This document shows, one piece after another, positions 9,107 through 17,805 of a DNA stretch of 64,000 bases. How positions within the stretch are numbered: position 1 is the stretch's first letter; each line of letters begins with the position of its first letter. The notes beneath the pieces were generated by a model, which did no database searches, was not told where the DNA came from, and saw only the letters and a list, made by a program, of their open reading frames with translations. The translations under genes were made by a program, and so were the position numbers. Origin of the DNA: Caldicellulosiruptor kronotskyensis 2002 (GTDB taxonomy: Bacteria; Bacillota; Thermoanaerobacteria; Caldicellulosiruptorales; Caldicellulosiruptoraceae); NCBI RefSeq assembly GCF_000166775.1, contig NC_014720.1:2512001-2576000 (forward strand), given 5' to 3'.

Positions 9107-9549
9107 ATATTTTCCGCAATACTCCTTTACAGCAAAGATGCTCTTTTTATTTTACACTATCTTTGAGTCATTTTCCATTAAAATTTACTCCTAAAATCGC
9201 AAGCGGGCAGAAGCTCTCTTGCCTGTAGAGCTCCTGCCCGCTTTCTATATAAAAGGAGGAAATGAACGGGGGGATTTTGAATTTATGTAAGTTCCCAAAA
9301 ATAAGAGTTACAAGGGGGTTGTCCGCATTTTTCTTGCCGCCTGTTGTCTACATCTATAATTATATGTTTTTTGTATACACCAATCAATACCAAAAATAAA
9401 TGAACTTTTTCAATTTTTTTTCTGTTTTTTTAGCTATGTGGCTATGTGAAAATTTGACCGATTTTAATAAAAATCTATGTTTCCTTTGTGTACTTTAGCT
9501 ATACATAAAAACTTTCTCATTCCCCTTATAACATTACTCTTTTTTAGTT
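9107..9549. other. 443-bp gap without a confident gene; hairpin and possible small ORF
   Basis: This stretch lies between two minus-strand genes. It holds a strong 15-bp imperfect hairpin at 9203-9241 (GCGGGCAG...CTGCCCGC, one mismatch, 9-nt loop) without a clear U-tract on either strand. AAAGGAGG at 9252-9259 on the plus strand is followed by a 45-codon ORF. The rest is AT-rich and I see nothing else in it. Confidence 0.6.
9262..9399 (+). CDS. Possible small ORF, 45 codons, unknown
   Basis: The ATG at 9262 comes only 2 nt after GGAGG, a tight spacing. The frame encodes 45 residues with a basic N-terminal part and a hydrophobic aromatic C-terminal half (LPPVVYIYNYMFFVYT). It begins about 20 bp after the 9203-9241 hairpin. 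It could be a real micropeptide or chance. No recognisable family, and codon use is not informative at this length. Confidence 0.25.
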   Translation: MNGGILNLCKFPKIRVTRGLSAFFLPPVVYIYNYMFFVYTNQYQK

Positions 9550-10143
9550 TTACTCTTCATAAGCTCTCAGCTTGAAATTCACACCTAACTTTTGAGCAAT
9601 TTTTTTGCACTCCTCTATTTCTTCTTTTGAAATTATATCCACACACGAAACCCAAACTTCCTTTATATATTTTTTGCTCTCTTTTATAAATTCAATTACA
9701 TAGTCATATATGTCTTCAGAAAACGGTCTGCAAATCTCATTGTACCTTTCTTTGTTTGGAGCATTGAGACTTATTGATATCCTGTCAATAAGGTTTGACA
9801 AAAGCTGTGGCACATTCTTCTTGTGAATATAAGATGCATGACCGTTTGTGTTAACCCTCAGCGGCACTGAAGTTATCTCTTTTAGCTTTTTTGCAACCTC
9901 AATTACAACATCAAGTCTGATAAGTGGCTCACCATAGCCACAAAATACTATCTCATCATACTTTTGTGGGTCTTTTATTTCAAGAAGTATCTCCTCTGGT
10001 GTTGGGTCCTTTTCAAGCCACAGGTCATACTCGCTACCGAGCCCTTTCTCAGTATTTCTTATACAGAATATGCATGAGTTTGTGCATTTGTTTGTCACGT
10101 TTATATATAGCTTGTTGTCAATTGTATATGTTATCATACCCAT
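9550..10143 (-). CDS. TatD-linked radical SAM protein
   Basis: Small radical SAM protein of 197 residues. The 4Fe-4S cysteine motif is NKCTNSCIFC (CxxxCxxC), followed by CGYGEPL (SAM-binding GGE-type motif) and RVNTNGH. The arrangement next to tatD matches the family known as TatD-linked radical SAM proteins; no reaction is established. The gene lies just downstream of tatD (27-bp gap) on the same strand, in the order metG-tatD-rSAM. Confidence 0.9.
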   Translation of the reverse strand: MGMITYTIDNKLYINVTNKCTNSCIFCIRNTEKGLGSEYDLWLEKDPTPEEILLEIKDPQKYDEIVFCGYGEPLIRLDVVIEVAKKLKEITSVPLRVNTNGHASYIHKKNVPQLLSNLIDRISISLNAPNKERYNEICRPFSEDIYDYVIEFIKESKKYIKEVWVSCVDIISKEEIEECKKIAQKLGVNFKLRAYEE

Positions 10144-10170
10144 TTTATCTTTGTTTCATCTCCATTCTTT

Positions 10171-10935
10171 TTATTTTATACCAAAAAAGTTTCTGGCATT
10201 TTGTGTTGTTTTTTCAATTACTAAATCTTCAGAAACCTCTTTTATTTGTGCAATCTTTTGTATCACATACTTTAAGTAGGTAGAATCATTTCTTTTACCC
10301 CTGTGCGGGTGTGGCGTCAGGTATGGACTGTCTGTTTCAAGCATCAAAAGTTCAAGAGGGTATTCTTTTACTACCTCAATAAGCTTCTTTGCATTCTGAA
10401 AAGTGACAACACCACCAACCGAAATATAAATGCCATGTTTTCTCAAAATCCTGCTCATCTCAACACTTCCTGAATAACAGTGTATCAAAACTGGAATCTT
10501 TCCAACTGCATTCTCAAGAAGAATATCTAAAGTTTCTTTATGTGCCTCTCTTGAATGAACAACTATTGGTAGATTTAATGCTTTTGCAACCTCAATCTGT
10601 CTTATAAATACCTCTTTTTGAACATCTCTTGGAGAAAAATCATAGTGGTAATCAAGTCCAATTTCACCGATTGCAACGTTCTTTTCAAACCTTGCAAATT
10701 CAAAAAGTACATCTTCAAAATCATTTGGTGCATCATTTGCCTCGTGAGGATGAATTCCAACAGTTATATAAATGGTATCATACTTTTTTGCAATTTCAAT
10801 GTTTTCTTTTGAAGACTCAATAGAAGAAGAGGATGAGATGGCAATTATATTCTCTTCTTTTAGTTTTGCCATCACATCCTCTAAATCTGTGGCAAATGCT
10901 TCATCATCATAGTGAGCATGAACATCTATTATCAT
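10171..10935 (-). CDS. TatD-family metal-dependent hydrolase/DNase
   Basis: TIM-barrel metallohydrolase of 254 residues; TatD relatives act as 3'-5' exonucleases on DNA or RNA. Metal-ligand motifs are all present: DVHAHYDDE, GEIGLDYHYD, HSREAH, HCYSG and ETDSPYLTPHPHRG. The ATG overlaps the metG stop (ATGA), showing translational coupling. The metG-tatD pairing is widespread in Firmicutes. Confidence 0.94.
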   Translation of the reverse strand: MIIDVHAHYDDEAFATDLEDVMAKLKEENIIAISSSSSIESSKENIEIAKKYDTIYITVGIHPHEANDAPNDFEDVLFEFARFEKNVAIGEIGLDYHYDFSPRDVQKEVFIRQIEVAKALNLPIVVHSREAHKETLDILLENAVGKIPVLIHCYSGSVEMSRILRKHGIYISVGGVVTFQNAKKLIEVVKEYPLELLMLETDSPYLTPHPHRGKRNDSTYLKYVIQKIAQIKEVSEDLVIEKTTQNARNFFGIK

Positions 10936-12893
10936 TTTACTCTTGCTCCCTCTTTTATGTCTTTTTCAGGTGTGATTAAGCACAGCTCATCTCCAATTGA
11001 CGCTGCCAAGAGCATTCCCTGTGACTCAACACCACGCAGTTTTGCAGGCTTTAAGTTTGCAACAACTACAATCTTTTTGCCAACAAGCTCATCAGGAGTA
11101 TAGTGTTTTGCAATGCCTGCAACTATCTGGCGTTTTTCATTTCCTAAATCAACAATGAGCTTGAGCAGCTTGTCTGCCCCTTCAATTTTCTTAGCTTCTA
11201 AAACTTTGGCAACTTTGAGTTCAATCTTTGCAAAATCATCTATTGTAATATATTCTTTCTGCTCTTCATTTTTGTCATCTGCAGGCACAGCTCCTTCAGG
11301 GTTTTTAACTTCTTGCTTGTTTGTATCTTCCATGGCATTTTCCTCCTTTTCAACTATTCTTGGGAAAATAGGATCTCCTCTTTTAACTTTTGTTCCCTCT
11401 GGAATTAAACCAAACTGCGAAGCACTTTCCCAAGCAGTTATATCAGGATTCTCATCTTTTGAAATTCCAAGCTGCTGTAAAATCTTTGGTGTTGTCTGCG
11501 GCATAAATGGTTCTATCAATATTGCCACAATTCTCAAAACCTCTGCTAAGTTGTACAAAACAGTTTTCAAGCGCGGATACTTAGATTTATCCCTGCCAAG
11601 CACCCACGGCATTGTCTCATCTATATACTTGTTGGCTCTTGCAATCAACTTCCAGATTTCTATCAAGGCATTTGAAAATTGAAGCTCATCAAGACATCTG
11701 CACACTTTTTCGTATACTTCTTTTGCCAAGGTTATCAGTTCATTATCAAGATCTTCTTTTGCTTCAGGAAGATGGATAATTTCATCAAAATACTTTTCAA
11801 TCATTGCTACTGTTCTTGACAATAAATTTCCAAGGTCGTTTGCAAGGTCACTGTTGTGTCTTGTCCTTAGAGCATCTTCTGAAAAGTGACCATCAGCACC
11901 AAATGGAATCTCTCTTAAGAGGAAATATCTTAGGCTATCAACTCCATACTTTTGCGCAAGTATTACTGGGTCTACAACATTTCCCTTTGACTTTGACATC
12001 TTACCGCCTTCTAAAAGTAGCCAGCCATGACCAAACACCATCTTAGGAAGAGGAAGACCCAGTGCCATCAGCATTGCTGGCCAGATAATTGTGTGGAATC
12101 TTACTATCTCTTTTCCAACAAGATGCACATCTGCTGGCCAGTATTTTTTGAACTTGCTGTCATCCTCACTCATGTATCCCAGCGCTGTTATATAGTTTGA
12201 AAGTGCGTCTATCCAGACATAGATAACATGCTTGGGGTCAAATGGCACAGGAATTCCCCATTTTATAGTTGTTCGCGAAACGCACACATCTTCAAGCCCA
12301 GGTTTTATGAAATTGTTTATCATCTCGTTTGCGCGCGACTGTGGAACAATAAAATCCGGATGCTCTTCAATATACTTAACAAGTGCATCTTGGTATTTTG
12401 AGAGCCTGAAAAAGTAGCTCTCTTCCCTTGCACGCTCAACTGGTCTGCCGCAGTCAGGACACTTGCCATCAACAAGCTGTCTGTCAAGCCAGAAAGACTC
12501 GCATGGTGTGCAGTACCAACCCTCATACTCGCTCTTGTAGATATCGCCCTGCTCATAAAGCTTTGTAAATATCTTCTGGACAACCTTCTTGTGGCGCTCT
12601 TCTGTTGTTCTAATAAAGTCATCATATGAGATGTTCATAAGCTTCCAAAGGTCTTTTATTGACGCAACTATCTCATCAACATACTCTTGAGGAGTCTTGC
12701 CAGCTTCTTGCGCTTTTCTTTCTATCTTTTGTCCATGCTCATCTGTGCCTGTCAGGAAAAACACGTCATATCCTCTGAGTCTTTTGTACCTCGCAATGGT
12801 GTCTGCTGCAACTGTGCAATATGTGTGACCAATATGGAGTTTGTCCGATGGATAGTATATAGGCGTTGTTATATAAAATTTTGGCTTTTCCAT
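10932..12893 (-). CDS. metG: Methionyl-tRNA synthetase with C-terminal tRNA-binding domain
   Basis: Charges tRNA-Met with methionine. The HIGH motif is at residues 20-23 (LHIGHTY). A zinc knuckle has cysteines 128, 131, 145 and 148. KMSKS is at 298-302 (GGKMSKSKGN). After the anticodon-binding helical domain and an acidic linker at about 530-555, a C-terminal OB-fold of the EMAPII/Trbp111 type begins at about 558 (DDFAKIELKVAKVLEAKK) and includes GVESQGMLLA. The length, 653, is normal for this two-part form. AAAGGAGG precedes the ATG. No T-box leader is visible in the short upstream gap. Confidence 0.97.
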   Translation of the reverse strand: MEKPKFYITTPIYYPSDKLHIGHTYCTVAADTIARYKRLRGYDVFFLTGTDEHGQKIERKAQEAGKTPQEYVDEIVASIKDLWKLMNISYDDFIRTTEERHKKVVQKIFTKLYEQGDIYKSEYEGWYCTPCESFWLDRQLVDGKCPDCGRPVERAREESYFFRLSKYQDALVKYIEEHPDFIVPQSRANEMINNFIKPGLEDVCVSRTTIKWGIPVPFDPKHVIYVWIDALSNYITALGYMSEDDSKFKKYWPADVHLVGKEIVRFHTIIWPAMLMALGLPLPKMVFGHGWLLLEGGKMSKSKGNVVDPVILAQKYGVDSLRYFLLREIPFGADGHFSEDALRTRHNSDLANDLGNLLSRTVAMIEKYFDEIIHLPEAKEDLDNELITLAKEVYEKVCRCLDELQFSNALIEIWKLIARANKYIDETMPWVLGRDKSKYPRLKTVLYNLAEVLRIVAILIEPFMPQTTPKILQQLGISKDENPDITAWESASQFGLIPEGTKVKRGDPIFPRIVEKEENAMEDTNKQEVKNPEGAVPADDKNEEQKEYITIDDFAKIELKVAKVLEAKKIEGADKLLKLIVDLGNEKRQIVAGIAKHYTPDELVGKKIVVVANLKPAKLRGVESQGMLLAASIGDELCLITPEKDIKEGARVK

Positions 12894-12952
12894 AAATGAT
12901 TTTCCTCCTTTTGTTAAAATTCTTTCTTCAGAGTTTTTAAATACTTTTATAC

Positions 12953-13519
12953 CTATATTCCATAATGTTTATGAGCAAAATCATAAAAAAGATCTGGTAT
13001 CTTTGGTGGGAAGTATGTAAACAATGGAAATAATATCAGCATTATAATTAAAAGTAGCACAAACGGTGCTTTCTTTATCTTTTTTTTAGATAGAGTTATG
13101 GCAAGTGAAACAAACTGAGCAATTATCACTGCTAAAACAAGAGTGAGTATATCAAAAATCAAATTGTCTTCCAAAAATATCCTATAGGTGTAGAAGAACA
13201 CTGCTGTCAAAAATGGTATCAAAAATAGTGCAACAGTCTTCCCCACAATAAAATTGTCAAACTTCTTTCCATAAATGATAAATTCAATTATGTAAAAAAT
13301 CAACCCCCCGAAAAATCCAATTTTAAGATGCTCCCATACACTTTCGTTGACTGCAAAAAGTACAGCAGTGGCTTTTATTTTTCCGAAAAAGTCAAACCCA
13401 AAGTGAAGTAAGCTTGATATTGCAATGATTATAAATATACCTACAATAGATGTTATTTTGGCTCTTTTTCTATAAATTTTCTTTGAGTATGAGGAAAGAT
13501 AGATTTCAAACATTTTCAC
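12953..13519 (-). CDS. DUF6512-family membrane protein
   Basis: A 188-residue polytopic membrane protein with about six hydrophobic segments. The family-like signature HFGFDFFG...FAVNESVWEHLKIGFFGG lies between the first two. No function is established. It overlaps the end of comB by 4 bp and so is probably translated with it. Confidence 0.72.
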   Translation of the reverse strand: MKMFEIYLSSYSKKIYRKRAKITSIVGIFIIIAISSLLHFGFDFFGKIKATAVLFAVNESVWEHLKIGFFGGLIFYIIEFIIYGKKFDNFIVGKTVALFLIPFLTAVFFYTYRIFLEDNLIFDILTLVLAVIIAQFVSLAITLSKKKIKKAPFVLLLIIMLILFPLFTYFPPKIPDLFYDFAHKHYGI

Positions 13520-14244
13520 ACCTTCTCTACTACCAAGTTTTTGTACTCACATACACAATCCACAAAGTCTTTTTTGAGACAAAATTCAAGGTCAGCTTCA
13601 AAACCAAGTTTTTTTAAATGATTATAGTGATATGAATATTTTAATATTTCATGAGGGTCATTTTCAAATTTTTTATAAAGCTCATACGAAGCTAAAGACA
13701 GATCATCAACCTCAATTTTTTCAAGGCAGGTTTTAAATATATCCGCAAAATATCCCGCACAAAGGATATCTTCAAGGGTGAATTTCTTCTCGGTTCCTGC
13801 ACATACAATTGCTATTTTCTGCATATCATCTTTTAAAGCTTCTTTTAATATATACTCTGCAGTTTTTTTAGCATTTATAAACGAACCAAGAAAGATTCGC
13901 TTTGCAAAGGATGCCTTCTTGAGCGCTCTTGTCCCATTTGTTGTTGTCATTACGATAGCTTTGCCAAAAACAACTTCCTTTTTGTACGAAAGAGGTGAAT
14001 TGTCAAGGTCAAACCCTTCAATTTTCAAACCGCCTCTCTCTCCTCCAAGAAGAACGCTTTCATTTAACTTTTTAAAAAGCTTTGCTTCTAAAATATTCTC
14101 AACAGGAATTATTACGTTTGCACCATTTGAAATAGCCCAAATCATAGTAGATGTTGCCCTGAGAAGGTCAATAACAATAGCGTATGAATCTTTTAAAATT
14201 TCTTCAGTTACCTCTTTATAGTGCGAAAATGTCATTACCTTCAA
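13516..14244 (-). CDS. comB: Probable 2-phosphosulfolactate phosphatase (ComB family)
   Basis: ComB removes phosphate from 2-phosphosulfolactate to give sulfolactate; in methanogens this is a coenzyme M step, and many Firmicutes carry the gene without making coenzyme M. The 242-residue protein contains the family segments VIDLLRATSTMIWAISNGA, LLGGERGG, DLDNSPLSY and VMTTTNGTRAL. The metabolic role here is unclear; sulfolactate accumulates in spores of some Bacilli, but no other pathway gene is in view. A DUF6512 membrane protein gene overlaps its 3' end. Confidence 0.88.
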   Translation of the reverse strand: MKVMTFSHYKEVTEEILKDSYAIVIDLLRATSTMIWAISNGANVIIPVENILEAKLFKKLNESVLLGGERGGLKIEGFDLDNSPLSYKKEVVFGKAIVMTTTNGTRALKKASFAKRIFLGSFINAKKTAEYILKEALKDDMQKIAIVCAGTEKKFTLEDILCAGYFADIFKTCLEKIEVDDLSLASYELYKKFENDPHEILKYSYHYNHLKKLGFEADLEFCLKKDFVDCVCEYKNLVVEKV

Positions 14245-14272
14245 GATGGTACACCTTCTTTCTTGAAAATTA

Positions 14273-14911
14273 TTATTCTATTAATTTGACTAATTTCTGA
14301 CAATTATCTAAGAAAAATCTCTTGACATTATTCCAGTCAAGTCTAATGAACATCTTGGGCATTGCTTCATCCTCAGCATCATCAAAGTAACAGAGACTCA
14401 TAAGGATATGATAAAGATTTACCATTTTATTTGGAAATTTTTGTGGAAGAAGTTTAACAAGCTCCTCTAACTCTATTCCTGATTGGCATATACAGTACAA
14501 ATCAATAAAATCTTTTTTTGAGCCTCTTGAAGAAATAGCAACTAATTTCATCACACCTATATCTATTTTTGAAGCAATTTTCAAGCCTTTTATTTCAGTT
14601 GGTATTACAAGATTATCTAATAAAGGATTAGGATAATATAGCCATGTTACCCTAACTCCATCTAAAAGCATATGAAGAGTATCTTTTGCTGAGTACAATA
14701 TGTTTATATCGCCTACTTTTTCCAATTTATATATTATATAGTCGCTTGAAAATTCTATTGGTGAAAAAAAGTCGAAGTCCTCTGAAACTCTATGTCCAAG
14801 CTGCAAAGCAAGTCCTGTCCCCCCACCTAAGTAAAACTCTCCAATTACATCACTTTTTACAATCTTATTTAGAACTTCATACCTTTGATACTCTAAAACA
14901 TTAAAAAACAT
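14273..14911 (-). CDS. AbiEii/AbiGii-type nucleotidyltransferase toxin
   Basis: Nucleotidyltransferase-fold protein of the AbiEii group; such toxins in type IV toxin-antitoxin or abortive-infection modules modify tRNA acceptor ends and arrest growth. The nucleotidyltransferase signature YLGGGTGLALQLGHRVSEDFDFF and the family segment RGSKKDFIDLYCI are present. I prefer the ATG at 14911 because GGAGG lies 11 nt upstream; an earlier in-frame ATG at 14929 is possible. It follows the DUF6922-like gene, the usual partner position for an antitoxin. Confidence 0.82.
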   Translation of the reverse strand: MFFNVLEYQRYEVLNKIVKSDVIGEFYLGGGTGLALQLGHRVSEDFDFFSPIEFSSDYIIYKLEKVGDINILYSAKDTLHMLLDGVRVTWLYYPNPLLDNLVIPTEIKGLKIASKIDIGVMKLVAISSRGSKKDFIDLYCICQSGIELEELVKLLPQKFPNKMVNLYHILMSLCYFDDAEDEAMPKMFIRLDWNNVKRFFLDNCQKLVKLIE

Positions 14912-14941
14912 CTTAACGCTAACCTCCATTTTGAAATACCC

Positions 14942-15298
14942 CTAAAACCGAAACATCCCTTCCATCTTTTTGAAAACCTCAAAACACCTCATTTCATCCT
15001 CTTCCAAATTGAAATATAGTTGCCAAAATCTTGCAGGTTTTTTCAAAAGACTTCTGCTATTTTTTACCACATCTTTAATCTCTTCTTTTGAATATGTGCT
15101 AAATAGCCACTTTATGCAATCTTGGTCTCCAAAGTTAAGAAGGCGCGTGATGATAAATGCTTTGTGCCTCTGAATGTCTAAATCTTCAAATTCAATATCC
15201 CAAAAGAATTTTTTAAACTTTTCGGGTATTTGAGTTTGGCTGTCCATCTTAAAATCATAAACCCCCAAAAGAGTTTGCTTTAACTTTATATATACCAT
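14942..15298 (-). CDS. DUF6922-like putative antitoxin
   Basis: A 118-residue soluble protein. The core from FFWDIEFEDLDIQRHKAFI through GDQDCIKWLFSTY to KEEIKDVV resembles the DUF6922 domain often encoded just before AbiEii-type toxins, hence the antitoxin call. A start at the internal ATG (15247, MDSQTQIPEKF) is also possible and would better match the conserved region. It is divergent from the unknown gene at 15407. Confidence 0.68.
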   Translation of the reverse strand: MVYIKLKQTLLGVYDFKMDSQTQIPEKFKKFFWDIEFEDLDIQRHKAFIITRLLNFGDQDCIKWLFSTYSKEEIKDVVKNSRSLLKKPARFWQLYFNLEEDEMRCFEVFKKMEGMFRF

Positions 15299-15352
15299 AC
15301 TTGAGCAAAAAGATACACATCTTTTTTGAAAACTTTTGAGTAAGAATTGTGG

Positions 15353-15358
15353 TATAAT
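15353..15358 (+). promoter_or_regulatory. Extended -10 promoter of the unknown gene at 15407
   Basis: TATAAT preceded by TGG (an extended -10, TGnTATAAT) lies 48 bp upstream of the start codon. The -35 region is weak. A GAGGT ribosome site precedes ATG 15407. Confidence 0.6.
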
Positions 15359-15406
15359 AAAAATATGAGGGGATATCCAAAAAAGTATAAAAAGAGTTGA
15401 GGTAAA

Positions 15407-15958
15407 ATGATAAGTGTATCATACATTAGTTCAAAATCTTTGATAAACACTTTTTTGCAGAGTTTGCAAAATTCAATTGACTATACAATAATTTCTCAAG
15501 GAAATGTTTTGAACAATTTGAAAAACAATATAACACCTGATAAATTAGCTATCCTTGAAATGCAAGCACAACTTCCAAGTTTCGAAAACCAGTTTAAAAT
15601 ATACAGTCCAGAAACCCTAAGATCCAAATCAGGTTTAGAGGTAGTACAAAATAGTTTTGAGCAGATGTCGGATTTATCCTCACCAAGTACATTAGTTGAA
15701 ATGGGAAATCAGCTAAACCTTTTAAATAAAGGAGTTTTGATATCAACTCAAACTCTTCAAGAGCAAGACATTACTATGCTCTCAAGTAGTTATTTATTTT
15801 TGACTAAGGGACTGTCAGCTGATAATTTAAAAAATCTTATGAGCAAAAACATCCCTATTTTACAAGACATTATGATGTATTCTTATAGTCCTCAAAATGG
15901 AGTTGTACCTTATTTGCAGAGCAATTTTTCAACTTCTGTTTTGGATGTAAAGGTATAG
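15407..15958 (+). CDS. Unknown 183-residue protein
   Basis: Not recognised. The protein has no signal peptide or membrane segment, is rich in Ser, Asn, Gln and Leu, and has helical-looking stretches around residues 10-60 and 80-140. Three similar-sounding leucine-rich hydrophilic segments (SLQNSIDYTII, EMGNQLNLLNKG, LMSKNIPILQDI) hint at a helical bundle. It has its own extended -10 promoter and GAGGT site, so it is likely expressed. It is divergent from the AbiEii/DUF6922 pair and convergent with cheB, and is not obviously part of either. Confidence 0.65.
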   Translation: MISVSYISSKSLINTFLQSLQNSIDYTIISQGNVLNNLKNNITPDKLAILEMQAQLPSFENQFKIYSPETLRSKSGLEVVQNSFEQMSDLSSPSTLVEMGNQLNLLNKGVLISTQTLQEQDITMLSSSYLFLTKGLSADNLKNLMSKNIPILQDIMMYSYSPQNGVVPYLQSNFSTSVLDVKV

Positions 15959-16029
15959 GTATAGGAACAGCGTAAATATATCCATGTGTCTTTTTATTTA
16001 TGAGATATTTTACACTTATTATTTTAGGT

Positions 16030-17097
16030 TTATACCTCATTTAAAATTCTTATAATCTCATCTGTACTTAGTACTGCTTCTGCTGCTCCCTTTTCTATGG
16101 CGACTCTTGACATGCCAAAAACTACGCATGATTCTTTGCTTTGCGCAATTGTCAAGGCACCCTGATTTTTCATTTCCAAAAGACCATTTGCTCCATCACA
16201 GCCCATTCCAGTCATGATTATGCCTGTTGCATTTTTCCCGTACCATTCAGCTACTGAACTGAATAAAATATCACACGATGGTTTGTGGCTATTCACCTTT
16301 TCAACATTTTCAAGAAGCCTTATATAATACTTTCCTAAAATCTTTTCAACAGCCATATGCACTCCGCCTTTTGCTATATAAATCACACCATTTTCAATCT
16401 TTTCACCATCTTCGGCTTCTTTCACTTGTCTTTGAGATATTTTGCAAAGTCTCTCAGCCAATGCTTTCGTAAATGTTGGTGGCATGTGCTGAACAACTAA
16501 TATAGGAATCGAAAAATCTTTCTTAAGATTTGTAAAAATCTTTTCTAAAACAGGGGGACCTCCTGTTGAAATTCCAATTGCTATTACCTTACTTTCTCTT
16601 AGCTTATCCACTAAATAGTTGGAAGTATAAGTCTTAAGCCCCTCAAGGGAGTTTAAAACCTTAGTTTTGTCTTTCTCTACCTTACTTTTTTTACGGCTAA
16701 GTTCTCTTCCAGCTAATATCCATTGAACTTTTTCTGACAGTTCTTTTTTAAATTCTTTAAACTCTTCTTTATTTGCAGGTTTTAATATATAATCAATTGC
16801 ACCTTTTGCAAGTGCTTCAAGAGTAATCTGAGCACCAGGTTCAGTATAAGCAGAAACCATTACAATCTTTGTTAATGGATTTATCTCCTTTAAATAGCCG
16901 ATAAGTAAAAGACCATTCATATAAGGCATCTCATAATCAACAAGTGCCAAATCAATTTTAAATAAATTTGCCTTTCTAATAGCTATAAGAGGATTTGTCG
17001 CTGTAAATATAACTTTATCTTCCTCTAAACCCCTCAAAGTCTCTTTTATAAGTTCACACATAAGCTCTGAATCATCAACAATCAATATCCTTTTCAT
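16030..17097 (-). CDS. cheB: CheB: response regulator-protein-glutamate methylesterase
   Basis: Removes methyl groups from chemoreceptor glutamates when phosphorylated by CheA. The receiver domain occupies about residues 1-125 (RILIVDDSELM, VDYEMPYMNG, MVSAYTEP, YILKPANKEE). The esterase domain has the catalytic triad elements GISTGGPP (Ser), VVQHMPPTF (His) and MTGMGCDGANG (Asp). I place the start at ATG 17097, preceded by GGTGA; an ATG at 17112 has no ribosome site. No other chemotaxis gene is nearby, so it works with receptors encoded elsewhere. Confidence 0.93.
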   Translation of the reverse strand: MKRILIVDDSELMCELIKETLRGLEEDKVIFTATNPLIAIRKANLFKIDLALVDYEMPYMNGLLLIGYLKEINPLTKIVMVSAYTEPGAQITLEALAKGAIDYILKPANKEEFKEFKKELSEKVQWILAGRELSRKKSKVEKDKTKVLNSLEGLKTYTSNYLVDKLRESKVIAIGISTGGPPVLEKIFTNLKKDFSIPILVVQHMPPTFTKALAERLCKISQRQVKEAEDGEKIENGVIYIAKGGVHMAVEKILGKYYIRLLENVEKVNSHKPSCDILFSSVAEWYGKNATGIIMTGMGCDGANGLLEMKNQGALTIAQSKESCVVFGMSRVAIEKGAAEAVLSTDEIIRILNEV

Positions 17098-17271
17098 AGT
17101 TTTGTTCACCATCTAAATTTCTTTATTTTAACATTATCACAATTTCATATGTAAGAAATTATACACAAAATTTTTGCAAATATTCAATTAAATTTTTTGT
17201 GATTTTTTGAAGGCAAAATAATACAAAAGCTATATAACTGAAAAATCAATAAAGATGATAGATAATTTTTT

Positions 17272-17301
17272 TTGACAACCAAATTTAAAAGGTTTTATAA
17301 T
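17272..17301 (+). promoter_or_regulatory. Sigma-A-type promoter of the DUF3842 gene
   Basis: TTGACA (17272-17277) and TATAAT (17296-17301), both perfect consensus, are 18 bp apart. The predicted transcript starts near 17308 and would include the hairpin at 17323-17340. Confidence 0.85.
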
Positions 17302-17322
17302 TAAAATTACTTAAAAAACACA

Positions 17323-17340
17323 ATCTCAAAGGATTGAGAT
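17323..17340 (+). promoter_or_regulatory. Hairpin presenting the Shine-Dalgarno AGGA in its loop
   Basis: ATCTCAA (17323-17329) and TTGAGAT (17334-17340) form a perfect 7-bp stem around the tetraloop AGGA, which is the only Shine-Dalgarno-like sequence before ATG 17347. The distance from AGGA to the start codon is 13 nt, which is long in the linear form but would shorten if the 3' arm is paired. Confidence 0.6.
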
Positions 17341-17346
17341 ACACAC

Positions 17347-17805
17347 ATGGTCATTGCAGTTTTAGACGGACAGGGCGCTGGAATTGGAAGAGAATTTATA
17401 AAAAGATTGAAAAAAGAATTTGAGGATAAAATAAAAATTGTTGCGCTTGGTACAAATAAAGTAGCTATGCAGAATATGCTCAAAAGTGGCGCAGATGTAG
17501 GATATTGCGGTGAAGATGAAATTGTTTATTTTTTTACAAACTTTGTCCCAGATGCAATTGTTGGACCAATTGGAATTTTGACATGCGGTGGAATAAATGG
17601 TGAAATTTCTGCAAAGATAGCACAGACAATTTTCAGCCTTTATTGTAAAAAATACATCATTCCTTTGAATCTGCATGGTATTTTCATTCCTGGCACGGTA
17701 AATTTATCTATGAAAGAGATATTTTCTTTGATAATAGATGATATAAAAGAAAGTTTAATAAAAGAGAATGAGAAAAAACTTTATCTTCCCCATCCTCTTG
17801 AGTAG
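17347..17805 (+). CDS. DUF3842-family protein
   Basis: A 152-residue protein of a family found mainly in Clostridia, with no known function. The N-terminus VIAVLDGQGAGIGREFIKRL looks like a nucleotide-binding Rossmann-type loop, and GPIGILTCGGINGEIS is a second conserved glycine-rich stretch. A consensus promoter and an unusual ribosome-site hairpin precede it. Its last 25 bp overlap the 3' end of the converging FmdE-like gene. Confidence 0.85.
   Translation: MVIAVLDGQGAGIGREFIKRLKKEFEDKIKIVALGTNKVAMQNMLKSGADVGYCGEDEIVYFFTNFVPDAIVGPIGILTCGGINGEISAKIAQTIFSLYCKKYIIPLNLHGIFIPGTVNLSMKEIFSLIIDDIKESLIKENEKKLYLPHPLE

Noticed and set aside
11113..11682. Plus-strand ORF of 189 codons
   Set aside because: Shadow of metG, which is unambiguous on the minus strand.
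12894..12952. T-box leader upstream of metG
   Set aside because: Only about 60 bp separates metG from the DUF6512 gene and no T-box motif or terminator is seen.
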